A stretch of 64,000 bases of DNA from Mangrovibrevibacter kandeliae (lineage in GTDB: Bacteria > Pseudomonadota > Alphaproteobacteria > Rhizobiales > Rhizobiaceae), in assembly GCF_024519155.1 (NCBI RefSeq), contig NZ_JANIFJ010000009.1:62001-126000 (forward strand), written 5' to 3'. A program made the position numbers and the translations under genes. Positions 55,368 to 63,323 of this stretch are shown piece by piece; position 1 is the first letter of the stretch, and every line of letters starts with the position of its first letter. The notes below the pieces were generated by a model. The model worked only from the letters and a program-made list of their open reading frames with translations. It had not been told where the DNA came from and did not search any database.

Positions 55368-55397
55368 TTGACAGCGCAAGCGGGCCAACCCTATAGA
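55368..55397 (+). promoter_or_regulatory. Promoter of tRNA-Met
   Basis: TTGACA (55368-55373) and TATAGA (55392-55397) are separated by 18 bases, a good sigma-70 promoter about 40-50 bases upstream of the tRNA. It is the cleanest housekeeping promoter in the window. Confidence 0.8.
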
Positions 55398-55444
55398 GAC
55401 GCGGCTTTCGCGGCGCGCCTCAGCGGTCTGCCGCAGCCCCTTGG

Positions 55445-55521
55445 GGCGGAGTAGCTCAGTTGGTTAGAGCAGCGGAATCATAATCCGCGTGTCGGGGGTT
55501 CAAGTCCCTCCTCCGCTACCA
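55445..55521 (+). tRNA. tRNA-Met (anticodon CAT), elongator type
   Basis: The 77-base sequence folds as a standard cloverleaf with encoded CCA (55519-55521). The anticodon stem GCGGA/TCCGC encloses loop ATCATAA with anticodon CAT, the D-arm is GCTCAGTTGGTTAGAGC and the T-loop is GGTTCAAGTC. The first acceptor pair is a G-T wobble, unlike the C-A mismatch of initiator tRNA, and the three G-C pairs of the initiator anticodon stem are absent, so it is an elongator. An Ile2 (lysidine) tRNA is less likely. Confidence 0.92.
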
Positions 55522-55581
55522 TCCATCGTCGGACAATTCGCGGGGCTCTCGCCTCGCCGCCGCGAGCATCGGGACTCCCTA

Positions 55582-56529
55582 ATGCAGCCAAAGATCGGCG
55601 TGATCGGCTGCGGCCAATGGGGCCGCAACCACATCCGCACCCTCAGCGAGATCGGCGCGCTCGCCGCCGTCGCCGACCGCGACCCGGAGCGCGCCGCCGA
55701 GTTCGCCGGCCGCTTCGGCGTGCCGGCACTGTCGCCCGACGCGGCGATCGAGACGCTGGATCTGGACGCGCTGGTGCTCGCGCTCCCCGCTCATCTGCAC
55801 GGGCCAACCGCGCGGCGCGCCTTCGCCGCCGGCAAGGACGTCCTGATCGAGAAGCCGATCGCGCTCGATCCAGCGGACGCGGAGGCGACGGCCGCGACGG
55901 CCGCAGCGAGCGGCCGGCTGCTGATGGTCGGCCATCTCCTGCGCTTCCATCCGGTTTTCCGCGCCCTCGCCGATGCGGTTCAGGGGGAACGCATCGGGGC
56001 GGTCCGGCACATCTCCGCCTGCCGGCTGGGGCTCGGGCGCTTTCTTGGCATGGACGTCGTCTGGGACCTCGCCCCCCACGATATCTCCCTGGTGCTCGAG
56101 ATCGCCGGCTCGGCCGTGGCCAGGGTCGAGGCCGTGCGCCGCACCGTGCTCAGCGACCAGACCGACGCGGCCGATATCGATCTGACCTTCGACAACGGCG
56201 TGACGGCCGAGATCCATGTCTCGCGCGTCTCGCCCTATCGCGATCGGCGCTTCTCGGTGATCGGCAGCGAGGGGATGATCACCTTCGACGATCTCGCGCC
56301 CGAGGGGCAGAGGCTCGCCCTCTATGCCCACCGCGTCTGGCCGCAAGCCGGCGGCTTCGGCTTCACCAACGCCGAGCCCGAGTTTCTCCCGGTCAACGGT
56401 CCGATGCCGCTCGAGCGTGAGCTTCGGCACTTCATCGACTGCATCGCGAGCCGCCGCGAGCCGGACACGGGTGCGGCCGACGCGGTGGAGAACGTGCGGA
56501 TCCTCGCGCTCGCTTCGCCGCGCGCCTGA
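55582..56529 (+). CDS. Gfo/Idh/MocA family oxidoreductase
   Basis: The 315-residue NAD(P)-dependent sugar-type dehydrogenase has a Rossmann opening IGVIGCGQWGRNHIRTL, the substrate-loop EKPIAL (IEKPIALDPADAEA, about residues 92-105), and a C-terminal alpha/beta domain with DLAPHDISLVLEI, containing the conserved Asp-x3-His-Asp catalytic region. The pattern resembles WlbA-type UDP-sugar 3-dehydrogenases. Specific substrate is unknown. It begins 60 bases after the tRNA. Confidence 0.87.
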   Translation: MQPKIGVIGCGQWGRNHIRTLSEIGALAAVADRDPERAAEFAGRFGVPALSPDAAIETLDLDALVLALPAHLHGPTARRAFAAGKDVLIEKPIALDPADAEATAATAAASGRLLMVGHLLRFHPVFRALADAVQGERIGAVRHISACRLGLGRFLGMDVVWDLAPHDISLVLEIAGSAVARVEAVRRTVLSDQTDAADIDLTFDNGVTAEIHVSRVSPYRDRRFSVIGSEGMITFDDLAPEGQRLALYAHRVWPQAGGFGFTNAEPEFLPVNGPMPLERELRHFIDCIASRREPDTGAADAVENVRILALASPRA

Positions 56530-56630
56530 GGAACCGCGGTGCCATACTGGGGCTCAGCCGAGCCTCGGCTGGCCGAGATCTGCGGCACCCAAGCTCTTGG
56601 ATTGCCGGCGCCCCGCAGGATTGGCTGCGG

Positions 56631-57821
56631 TCAGGCCGCCGAAGACGCCCGTGCCGGCGGTGCGTCCCGCACGGACACGGCGGGGGTTTGCGGTCGGCGG
56701 ATGATGCCGCCGCCGAGCACGCTCGCCCCGGCGCCCGCACCGTCGTAGATCACGCAGGCCTGTCCCGGTGCGACGCCGATCTCGCTGTCTGCGAGTTCCA
56801 CCGCGACGCCACCCTCGCCGTCCTCGACCAGCCGCGCGGCGGCCGGCGGACGGGCCGACCGCACCTTGACCCAGACTTCGCGCCCGTCGCCCAGCAGCGC
56901 CTCGACCGGAGCGCCGCCGATCCAGTTGAGATCGCGCAACGCGACGCGGCGGGTCTCCAGCGCCTCGCGCGGACCGACCAGGACGCGGTTGGTCTCCGGC
57001 TCCAGCGCCACCACGTAGAGCGGCTCGCCGGCAGCCACGCCGATGCCGCGGCGCTGGCCGATGGTGTAGTGGAGGATGCCGGCATGGCGGCCGAGGCGTC
57101 GCCCGTCCAGATGGACGATGTCGCCCGCCTCCCCGGCTCCCGGCTTCAGCTTCTCGATGATGTCGCTGTAGCGCCCCTTGGCGACGAAGCAGATGTCCTG
57201 GCTGTCCGGCTTGGCCGCGACCGACAGGCCGAGACGCTCGGCAATCGCCCGTGTCTGCGGCTTGGTCAGCCGGCCGAGCGGAAAGCGCAGGAAATCGACC
57301 TGCTCCTGCGTCGTGGCGTAGAGGAAGTAGCTCTGATCGCGGTCGAGATCGACCGGACGCCGCAGCCGTCGGTGTGCGCCCTCGGCCCGGCTGTCGATGT
57401 AGTGACCGGTCGCCAGGGCATCGGCACCGAGCTCGCGCGCTGTCGCCAGAAGATCGCGGAACTTGACCGTCTGGTTGCAGGCGACGCAGGGGATCGGCGT
57501 CTCGCCGGCGAGATAGCTTTCGGCGAAGGGATCGATCACCGCCTCGCGGAAGCGGGCCTCGTAGTCGAGGACGTAATGCGGGATCCCGATCGTCTCGGCC
57601 GCCTGGCGCGCGTCGTAGATGTCCTGTCCGGCGCAGCACGAGCCGGCGCGCGTCGCTGCCTCTCCGGCATCGTAGAGCTGCAGCGTGATGCCGATGACGT
57701 CATAGCCTTCTTGCGCGAGCAGACCCGCCACCACCGAGGAGTCGACGCCGCCGGACATGGCGACGACGACGCGGGTGTCGGCCGGAGACTTCGGCAGGTC
57801 GAGACTGTTCAACATCGGCAT
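56631..57821 (-). CDS. mnmA: tRNA-specific 2-thiouridylase MnmA
   Basis: MnmA activates U34 of tRNA(Lys/Glu/Gln) with ATP and inserts sulfur for 2-thiouridine. The 396-residue protein has the PP-loop [20 protein letters not shown], catalytic Cys in [13 protein letters not shown] (about residue 115) and the second Cys in [13 protein letters not shown] (about residue 210), then a C-terminal beta-barrel. The ATG at 57821 (or 57815) fits the family; an upstream frame to 57935 is unlikely. It is divergent from sciP. Confidence 0.94.
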   Translation of the reverse strand: MPMLNSLDLPKSPADTRVVVAMSGGVDSSVVAGLLAQEGYDVIGITLQLYDAGEAATRAGSCCAGQDIYDARQAAETIGIPHYVLDYEARFREAVIDPFAESYLAGETPIPCVACNQTVKFRDLLATARELGADALATGHYIDSRAEGAHRRLRRPVDLDRDQSYFLYATTQEQVDFLRFPLGRLTKPQTRAIAERLGLSVAAKPDSQDICFVAKGRYSDIIEKLKPGAGEAGDIVHLDGRRLGRHAGILHYTIGQRRGIGVAAGEPLYVVALEPETNRVLVGPREALETRRVALRDLNWIGGAPVEALLGDGREVWVKVRSARPPAAARLVEDGEGGVAVELADSEIGVAPGQACVIYDGAGAGASVLGGGIIRRPQTPAVSVRDAPPARASSAA

Positions 57822-58060
57822 TCCCGCCCCTCTTCGGACGGCTCGCAATCGGGCACGGCAGCGGCAGTGTCGGTCGATCCAAGCGACCGCGTCGACCCCA
57901 TCTAATGCGCGCCGGCGCAAAAGGCCACAGCCCATGACTGAGGCCGGATACGCTCCGTTAATAAAGCTCTTGACGAATTGTTACAGCACGCTTGACGGTT
58001 TTTTAAAAACGCGGAGCTAAGGTCGCCTTGATTGGGTCTTTGATGAATGTAGAGAGTGCA

Positions 58061-58351
58061 ATGACCGATCCGGTTAGACCACGAGTGAAGTATGTTATCG
58101 GTCCGGATGGCAGCCCGCTTACCATTGCGGATCTGCCTCCTTCCAACACTCGCCGGTGGGTTATTCGTCGTAAGGCCGAAGTTGTTGCCGCGGTTCGCGG
58201 GGGTCTGCTCAGCCTGGACGAAGCCTGCTCGCGCTATACGCTGACGGTCGAAGAGTTCCTGTCGTGGCAGACGTCGATCGACCAACACGGGCTCGCGGGC
58301 CTGCGAACGACGCAGATCCAGGAGTATCGCAAGAAGGACCTCCACCACTAA
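58061..58351 (+). CDS. sciP: CtrA inhibitor SciP (DUF1153)
   Basis: The 96-residue protein matches SciP: RPRVKYVIGPDGSPLTIADL, then PPSNTRRWVIRRKAEVVAAV and the helix-turn-helix-like YTLTVEEFLSWQTSIDQHGL. In Caulobacter SciP binds CtrA and blocks recruitment of RNA polymerase at CtrA-activated promoters. The ATG at 58061 gives the family start; an upstream in-frame start at 58028 adds 11 residues. It is divergent from mnmA and followed by a strong terminator. ctrA itself lies 0.9 kb downstream. Confidence 0.93.
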   Translation: MTDPVRPRVKYVIGPDGSPLTIADLPPSNTRRWVIRRKAEVVAAVRGGLLSLDEACSRYTLTVEEFLSWQTSIDQHGLAGLRTTQIQEYRKKDLHH

Positions 58352-58382
58352 GGTGGAGCGCCGCTCGATCGAAAAGCTTCAG

Positions 58383-58406
58383 AGCCGGCCTTCGGGTCGG
58401 CTTTTT
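58383..58406 (+). terminator. Rho-independent terminator of sciP
   Basis: AGCCGGCC (58383-58390), tetraloop TTCG, and GGTCGGCT (58395-58402) form an 8-bp stem with one G-T pair, followed by TTTTT. It lies 32 bases after the sciP stop. Confidence 0.85.
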
Positions 58407-58461
58407 CTTGTCAGCTCGCCCGGCGCAGAGGCCCGCACGCGCCAGCCCTGCCCCAGCCATA

Positions 58462-58488
58462 AAAAAAGCGGCCCGTTCGAGCCGCTTC
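58462..58488 (-). terminator. Rho-independent terminator of the fliJ-like gene
   Basis: On the minus strand AAGCGGC and GCCGCTT (58467-58473 with 58482-58488) form a 7-bp stem around an 8-base loop and are followed by seven T residues (58468-58462). It lies about 50 bases after the fliJ-like stop. Confidence 0.85.
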
Positions 58489-58536
58489 ACCCTCGATCGA
58501 CCGAAGCGGTCGGCCGCTGCCCTATTGCCTCTCGCG

Positions 58537-58902
58537 TCAGGCGCTGGCGCGCCGCTCCTCGGCCTCGTCGCGCAGACCGTCGCGCTGCTCCAGCTTCTCG
58601 GCGTTCTGCAGTTCGGCCTCGGCCTCCTCCAGCGCGATCCGCGCCGCATTGATCTGCACCCGCAGATCCTTGACCGAATTCATCAGGTTGTCGCGGCGGG
58701 CGCGCGCCGCCTTGGCAAAGGTCGGGTAGGCGAAATGCGCCGTATCGGTGATGCCGGCCTTCTTCTCCTCGCTGGCGATCTGCGCGTCGAGTTCGTCCGC
58801 CATGCGCTCGAAGTCGGCCATCATCATTTCCAGCTGCTCGGCCTGGAACCGCTTCTCGTTGACCTTGAACCGGGTGAGTCGCACCAGATTGTCCCGCTTC
58901 AT
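58537..58902 (-). CDS. fliJ: FliJ-like flagellar export chaperone
   Basis: The 121-residue protein is almost wholly alpha-helical coiled coil: MKRDNLVRLTRFKVNEKRFQ followed by AEQLEMMMADFERMADELDA and repeated charged heptads to the end. This is the FliJ pattern; FliJ helps deliver substrates to the flagellar type III export gate. The ATG at 58902 matches the family start. Its place beside ctrA is conserved in Hyphomicrobiales, which annotate it as FliJ, although a true flagellar role is not shown by sequence. Confidence 0.8.
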   Translation of the reverse strand: MKRDNLVRLTRFKVNEKRFQAEQLEMMMADFERMADELDAQIASEEKKAGITDTAHFAYPTFAKAARARRDNLMNSVKDLRVQINAARIALEEAEAELQNAEKLEQRDGLRDEAEERRASA

Positions 58903-59276
58903 GTCGGTCTTCCCATCTGCGGCGCCGCCTTCGCGGCAGCTCGATTTCAAAAGCGCGGCGGTTTCGGGCAAGCCTCGCGGCCTATGCTCTTAACTGTCTG
59001 TTTACGCGCACCGTTAATCATAGAGATGAGGATTTAAGGCCGGGTAAATCGACCGACCACAAATGCCGCGATGATTGCGGAGCCGCCGACTGCGTCGGCC
59101 GGATGGGTCATGTGAGGAGCCAGGTTGAGACCATCGCGAAATGAGCTCGCGTCCCGAAGCCTATGAAGGGCCACAGATCTTGTTAACCAATCCGTGCCAC
59201 TCTCTGGTCACGATTTGGAAAAAGGAACTTCTTGTCGGAAGTGTGACTCCCGGCAAGCCGGCGGAAGGATAAGTGG
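58903..59276. promoter_or_regulatory. fliJ-ctrA divergent control region with putative CtrA site
   Basis: The 374-base region contains TTAA-CTGTCTG-TTTA at 58990-59004, one mismatch from the CtrA box TTAA-N7-TTAA, another TTAA at 59014-59017 and a TTAACC near 59183. A single GANTC (GACTC, 59245-59249), the CcrM methylation site, lies 28 bases before the ctrA ATG, as in other alphaproteobacterial ctrA promoters. AAGGA at 59264-59268 is the ctrA ribosome site. CtrA autoregulation is inferred. Confidence 0.6.
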
Positions 59277-59972
59277 ATGCGCGTTCTCTTGATCGAAGAT
59301 GACAGCGCCGTCGCTCAGAGCATCGAGCTGATGTTGAAGTCTGAAAGCTTCAACGTCTACACGACCGACCTGGGCGAGGAAGGCGTCGATCTCGGTAAGC
59401 TGTACGATTACGATATCATTCTCCTGGACTTGAACCTTCCGGACATGTCCGGTTACGAGGTTCTGCGGACGCTGCGTCTGTCCAAGGTGAAGACTCCGAT
59501 CCTCATCCTGTCCGGCATGGCCGGCATCGAGGACAAGGTCCGCGGGCTCGGCTTCGGCGCCGACGACTACATGACGAAGCCGTTCCACAAGGACGAGCTC
59601 GTCGCCCGCATCCATGCCATCGTCCGTCGCTCCAAGGGCCATGCCCAGTCGGTCATCCACACCGGCGACCTGACGGTGAACCTCGATGCCAAGACGGTCG
59701 AGGTCAACGGCCAGCGCGTCCACCTGACCGGCAAGGAGTACGCGATGCTGGAGCTCCTGTCGCTGCGCAAGGGGACCACGCTGACCAAGGAGATGTTCCT
59801 GAACCATCTCTACGGCGGCATGGACGAGCCGGAGCTGAAGATCATCGACGTCTTCATCTGCAAGCTGCGCAAGAAGCTCGCCAACGCCACCGAGGGCAAG
59901 AACTACATCGAAACCGTCTGGGGCCGCGGCTACGTGCTGCGCGAGCCGGAAGAGGATACCCGCGCCGCCTGA
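59277..59972 (+). CDS. ctrA: Cell-cycle response regulator CtrA
   Basis: CtrA is the OmpR-type master regulator of the alphaproteobacterial cell cycle, flagella and envelope genes. The 231-residue protein has a receiver with acid pair in LLIEDDSAV, phosphoacceptor Asp51 in [12 protein letters not shown], Lys in [14 protein letters not shown], and a C-terminal winged helix ([34 protein letters not shown]). All phosphotransfer residues are intact, in contrast to the degenerate receiver encoded downstream. Its partners SciP and ChpT are in the same 4 kb. Confidence 0.98.
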   Translation: MRVLLIEDDSAVAQSIELMLKSESFNVYTTDLGEEGVDLGKLYDYDIILLDLNLPDMSGYEVLRTLRLSKVKTPILILSGMAGIEDKVRGLGFGADDYMTKPFHKDELVARIHAIVRRSKGHAQSVIHTGDLTVNLDAKTVEVNGQRVHLTGKEYAMLELLSLRKGTTLTKEMFLNHLYGGMDEPELKIIDVFICKLRKKLANATEGKNYIETVWGRGYVLREPEEDTRAA

Positions 59973-59992
59973 GGGTCTGCGCCAGGTTCAAC

Positions 59993-60033
59993 AGGCGATC
60001 CGCCGTGCCCGCCGGCACGCCGGGTCGCCTTTT
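59993..60033 (+). terminator. Rho-independent terminator of ctrA
   Basis: A long imperfect hairpin (AGGCGA at 59993-59998 with TCGCCT at 60025-60030, inner CCGTGCC/GGCACG pairs) is followed by TTTT (60030-60033), 20 bases after the ctrA stop. Confidence 0.8.
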
Positions 60034-60067
60034 CGCGTCGGGCCGTCGCCGGGCGCCGGTCGCGCGG

Positions 60068-60442
60068 TCAGGCCGCCTTGGAGGCGTAGGGCGCCAGCCA
60101 GCCGAGCAGCAGGCGGCGATCGAACGGCTTGTAGATGAAGCCCGTCGCGCCGGCCCGCTTCAGCCGCGTCATGACCCCGAGATTGGCCTCGACGATCGCA
60201 CCGAGGATCGCCGGATACTGGCCGGACGGCATGGCGCGCACGGCCCGGATCAGATCCTCGCAAGGCCGTTCCTCGAGAATGGCCGATACGATCAGAATTC
60301 CCGGCATGCCCTGGGACTCGATGGCCGCGACCGCCTCCTTCGCCGAATGGGCGGTCGACACGCCGTAGCCGGATTCGAACAGGATGCGGCCGGCGACCTT
60401 GCAGATCACCTCGGACCCATCGACGATCAGGCAGCTCTGCAT
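60068..60442 (-). CDS. Degenerate single-domain receiver protein
   Basis: The 124-residue protein has a CheY-like fold (MQSCLIVDGSEVICKVAGRI opening, GATGFIYKPFD with conserved Lys) but lacks key acids. The phosphoacceptor position is Ser53 (ILIVSAILEERP), the second acid of the N-terminal pair is Gly (VDGS), and the switch Thr/Ser is Ala (ILGAIVEA). It therefore should not accept phosphate in the normal way. It lies between ctrA and chpT, both intact, so it may act as a fixed or protein-binding regulator of the phosphorelay. That role is inference. Confidence 0.85.
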   Translation of the reverse strand: MQSCLIVDGSEVICKVAGRILFESGYGVSTAHSAKEAVAAIESQGMPGILIVSAILEERPCEDLIRAVRAMPSGQYPAILGAIVEANLGVMTRLKRAGATGFIYKPFDRRLLLGWLAPYASKAA

Positions 60443-60564
60443 CCGCTTCTCCCAGCCCCTCGAGCCGCACGGAACCTGCCCGTGCAGCGTCGCAGACTAG
60501 CCGGTCGACTTTTCCGACCGGTTACGAAGCATCACCAACATCGAGTGAATTTTGGCGGACCGGC

Positions 60565-61212
60565 TCAGACCGGCTGGGCCGGCACCGATGCGACGGTGAA
60601 CACCGCCTCCTCCTCGGCGACGGTGAGGCTGATCGAGAGCCCGGTCTCGCGCGCCAGGAGGAGCGTGTAGTAGGGCTGGATCGCGTGAGCGTCGATGCCC
60701 TCCTCCAGCGGCGCGCCCTCCAGCAGCGCCTTGAACTTGGCGGGCACGCGCAACGGCTTGCCCCGTGCGATGAGCCGCGCGGCGACGACGGGCTCGACGC
60801 TGTCGATCTCGAGCACCACCTCGCGGCCGCGCGGCACCGAAGCGTTGGCGACCACAAGCAGGTTGAGCAGCACCTTGGCGACGTTCTTGGCGACATAGGC
60901 GCGCGCGCCCGTCCAGGTGAGATTGGCCCGCTCGAAGCTCATGAAGCCCTCGGCCGCGCTCTGCGCGTCGCCAAGATCGATCTGCGCCGTGGTCGATCCG
61001 GACGCCCCGTAGGCAATCCGCGCGAATTGCAGCTTGGCGACCGCGCTCTTCGTCGAGTTGCGCACGAGCGCCATGGACTCCGGATCGTTCGGCATCTCGT
61101 CGAGCAGTTCGAGGCCGCTCTGCACCGCGCCCACCGGCGAGATGATGTCATGGCACAGACGGCTCGCGAGCAGCGCTGCGAGATCCGATGCCGAGACTTC
61201 GGGAAGGTTCAT
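60565..61212 (-). CDS. chpT: Histidine phosphotransferase ChpT
   Basis: ChpT relays phosphate from CckA to CtrA and CpdR. The 215-residue protein has a DHp-like helical hairpin with His21 in RLCHDIISPVGAVQSGLELL and a degenerate ATPase-like C-terminal domain (KNVAKVLLNLLVVANASVPR) that does not bind ATP in the family. The ATG at 61212 is the natural start; a longer open frame to 61743 is not supported. It lies downstream of the degenerate receiver on the minus strand, with ctrA convergent beyond. Confidence 0.93.
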   Translation of the reverse strand: MNLPEVSASDLAALLASRLCHDIISPVGAVQSGLELLDEMPNDPESMALVRNSTKSAVAKLQFARIAYGASGSTTAQIDLGDAQSAAEGFMSFERANLTWTGARAYVAKNVAKVLLNLLVVANASVPRGREVVLEIDSVEPVVAARLIARGKPLRVPAKFKALLEGAPLEEGIDAHAIQPYYTLLLARETGLSISLTVAEEEAVFTVASVPAQPV

Positions 61213-61437
61213 GACCGCAATTCCATGATTCGACGGGCTGGACTGCAGCGGCGAATCAATCGAGCCGCCGTCGAGGCGACAATGGGTTTGGCGGCGGGCC
61301 CCGTCAACACGGGCTCCATGGAGGTCGTGCGTTAGGCTTTTGACAACCACGATCTGCTCAAATGCGAGGGAAACAACGGTAAGGGTAAGATCCGGCTGCC
61401 CCGATCGCCGTCGCGTCATTCCGGATGGGAGCACCGC

Positions 61438-62019
61438 ATGCTCGTCGACCTTTTCCCGATGCGCCGCGCGCTCGGTATCATCATCGCCGCGCTGAGCCTC
61501 GCCTATGCCGTGGCGACGCCGGCCCGCGCCGTCGAGAACGGCTACACGGTGAACGAGATCGTCGACGAGGGCCACCGCTTCTTCGGCGCCACGTCGGGCG
61601 GACTGGCGAGCGTCATCGAGAAGGCGTTCCAGCAGTATGGCCTGCCGAACGGCTACATCCTCGGCGAGGAAGCCTCCGGCGCCTTCATCGGCGGCCTGCG
61701 CTTCGGCGAGGGCACGCTGTTCACCAAGAACGCGGGCGAGCACCGGGTGTTCTGGCAGGGTCCCTCGCTCGGCCTCGACGTCGGCGGCGACGGCGCCCGC
61801 ACCATGATGCTGGTCTACAACCTGCCGTCCGTCGAGGCCGTCTACGGCCGCTTCGGCGGCGTGACCGGCAGCGCCTATCTCGTCGGCGGCGTCGGCATGA
61901 CCATGCTGAAGCTCAACGACATCACGATCGTCCCGGTGAAGACCGGTGTCGGCGCCCGGCTCGGCTTCAATCTCGGGTATCTGAAGATCACCCCGATGCC
62001 GACCTGGAACCCGTTCTGA
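61438..62019 (+). CDS. eipA: EipA-like DUF1134 periplasmic envelope protein
   Basis: The 193-residue protein has a signal peptide (RRALGIIIAALSLAYAVATP, cleavage near ARA at residue 31) and a Gly-rich DUF1134 domain (GATSGGLASVIEKAFQQYGL, GPSLGLDVGGDGARTMMLVY, RFGGVTGSAYLVGGVGMTML). Brucella EipA, a DUF1134 protein, supports cell-envelope integrity and its gene is activated by CtrA, so its placement beside ctrA/chpT fits. It is divergent from chpT. The ATG at 61438 follows GGGAG. Confidence 0.88.
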   Translation: MLVDLFPMRRALGIIIAALSLAYAVATPARAVENGYTVNEIVDEGHRFFGATSGGLASVIEKAFQQYGLPNGYILGEEASGAFIGGLRFGEGTLFTKNAGEHRVFWQGPSLGLDVGGDGARTMMLVYNLPSVEAVYGRFGGVTGSAYLVGGVGMTMLKLNDITIVPVKTGVGARLGFNLGYLKITPMPTWNPF

Positions 62020-62144
62020 CGGTCAGGCGTCGCAGAAGGGCCGCTCCGGCAGCGGTTTGCGCCGTGCGGCGCCGAGGTCACGTGCCTTCGGCGCCCCGAC
62101 GCGCTACATGAGGGTCGCCTGTTTCCCCGACCGCCCAGGATGCC

Positions 62145-63323
62145 ATGATCGCGACCGCCCTCACCTTCTCCTTCGGCGTGCTGCTGGCGGTCTTCGCGGC
62201 ACTGCTCCTCGCGCCCGTCCTGTGGCGCAAGGCCCAGCGGCTCGCCTGGCGCGAGTTCGAGGCGACCATTCCGACCACCGCGAACGAGCTGCGGGCGGAG
62301 GCCGATCAGGTGCGCGCGGAGGCCGCCCTGTGGATCCGGCGACAGGAGGTGCTGCTCGGGGAACGCGAGGCTCGGGCGGCGCGGGAGCGGGCCGAGGCCG
62401 GCCGGATCGCGATCGAGAACGCCGAGCTTCGAAGCCGCTCGCGCACGGCTGACGAGCGGGCGAGCGAGGCGGACCGGCAGGCGCGCGAGATCGAGACACG
62501 TCTGCGGCGCATCGAGGACGAGAACGACGGTCTGCGCGCCGCGCTGGAGAGCACCCGTCACGACCTGTCGCTGCGGGTCGAAGAGATGGACGCGCTCGCC
62601 GGGCGCTATCGCGAGCTCGGCGGCATCGCTGAAGAGCGCAAGGTTCAGCTCGCGGCGGCAGAGGCCAAGATCGAGCGCCTGTCGGACACGCTGCGCGCGA
62701 CCGAGAAGCGCGGGCGGGACCTGCAGAACACGATCGAGCGGACACGCTCGGAAACGGCGACGATGGACGGCCAGCTGCAGCGGGAAAAGGACCAGACGAC
62801 GGCGCTGAACGAGCGCCTGTCGCGGATCACCGCGCGGCTCGCCGACCGGGAGGACGAGATCGCCGCCTTCAAGCGGCGCCAGGCCGTGTCGCTGGCCGAT
62901 GCGCCGATCGCCCCGCCCGCGGCGGCACCGACGGCCGCAGCCTTGGCGGCCAAGCCCGGCCGGCCTTCGACGCCCGGCGCCGTTCCGCACGAGGCTCCCG
63001 CCCGTGAAGCCAAGCCGAAGGCCGCGACGGCCGCGGCCCCGGCACAGACGAGACCCGACCTCGCGTTCGAGCCGATCCTGCCGGACATGAGCGAGGGCGA
63101 GATCCGCCAGCGGATCAGCGACATCGCCGCCCGCGTGATCCGCATCACCGCAGAGGCCGAGGGCCCGGATTCCGAGGCGCTCCGGCTGATCGAGGCGGCG
63201 CCGGTCTCGCCCAAGGGAGCGGACGAAGCCTCCGCGAGCCTCGCCGACCGGGTCCGCCAGTTGATGCGCGAGGACGGACGTGCCGGACCTGTCACCCGTC
63301 AGGCAGGCGGCGCCCGCGAATAG
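62145..63323 (+). CDS. Membrane-anchored coiled-coil protein
   Basis: The 392-residue protein has one N-terminal membrane helix (ALTFSFGVLLAVFAALLLAP, about residues 5-24), a long charged coiled coil (about 45-245: repeated Glu/Arg/Ala heptads), a Pro/Ala linker (250-305) and a short conserved C-terminal block (EGEIRQRISDIAARVIRITA). It would project a rod into the cytoplasm. Similar proteins occur in Hyphomicrobiales as hypothetical. It follows eipA by 126 bases and overlaps the convergent methyltransferase gene by 25. Confidence 0.75.
   Translation: MIATALTFSFGVLLAVFAALLLAPVLWRKAQRLAWREFEATIPTTANELRAEADQVRAEAALWIRRQEVLLGEREARAARERAEAGRIAIENAELRSRSRTADERASEADRQAREIETRLRRIEDENDGLRAALESTRHDLSLRVEEMDALAGRYRELGGIAEERKVQLAAAEAKIERLSDTLRATEKRGRDLQNTIERTRSETATMDGQLQREKDQTTALNERLSRITARLADREDEIAAFKRRQAVSLADAPIAPPAAAPTAAALAAKPGRPSTPGAVPHEAPAREAKPKAATAAAPAQTRPDLAFEPILPDMSEGEIRQRISDIAARVIRITAEAEGPDSEALRLIEAAPVSPKGADEASASLADRVRQLMREDGRAGPVTRQAGGARE

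Noticed and set aside
55445-55521. tRNA as an attachment site of an integrated element
   Set aside because: No integrase and no duplicated tRNA 3' end is found nearby; both flanks look like core genes.
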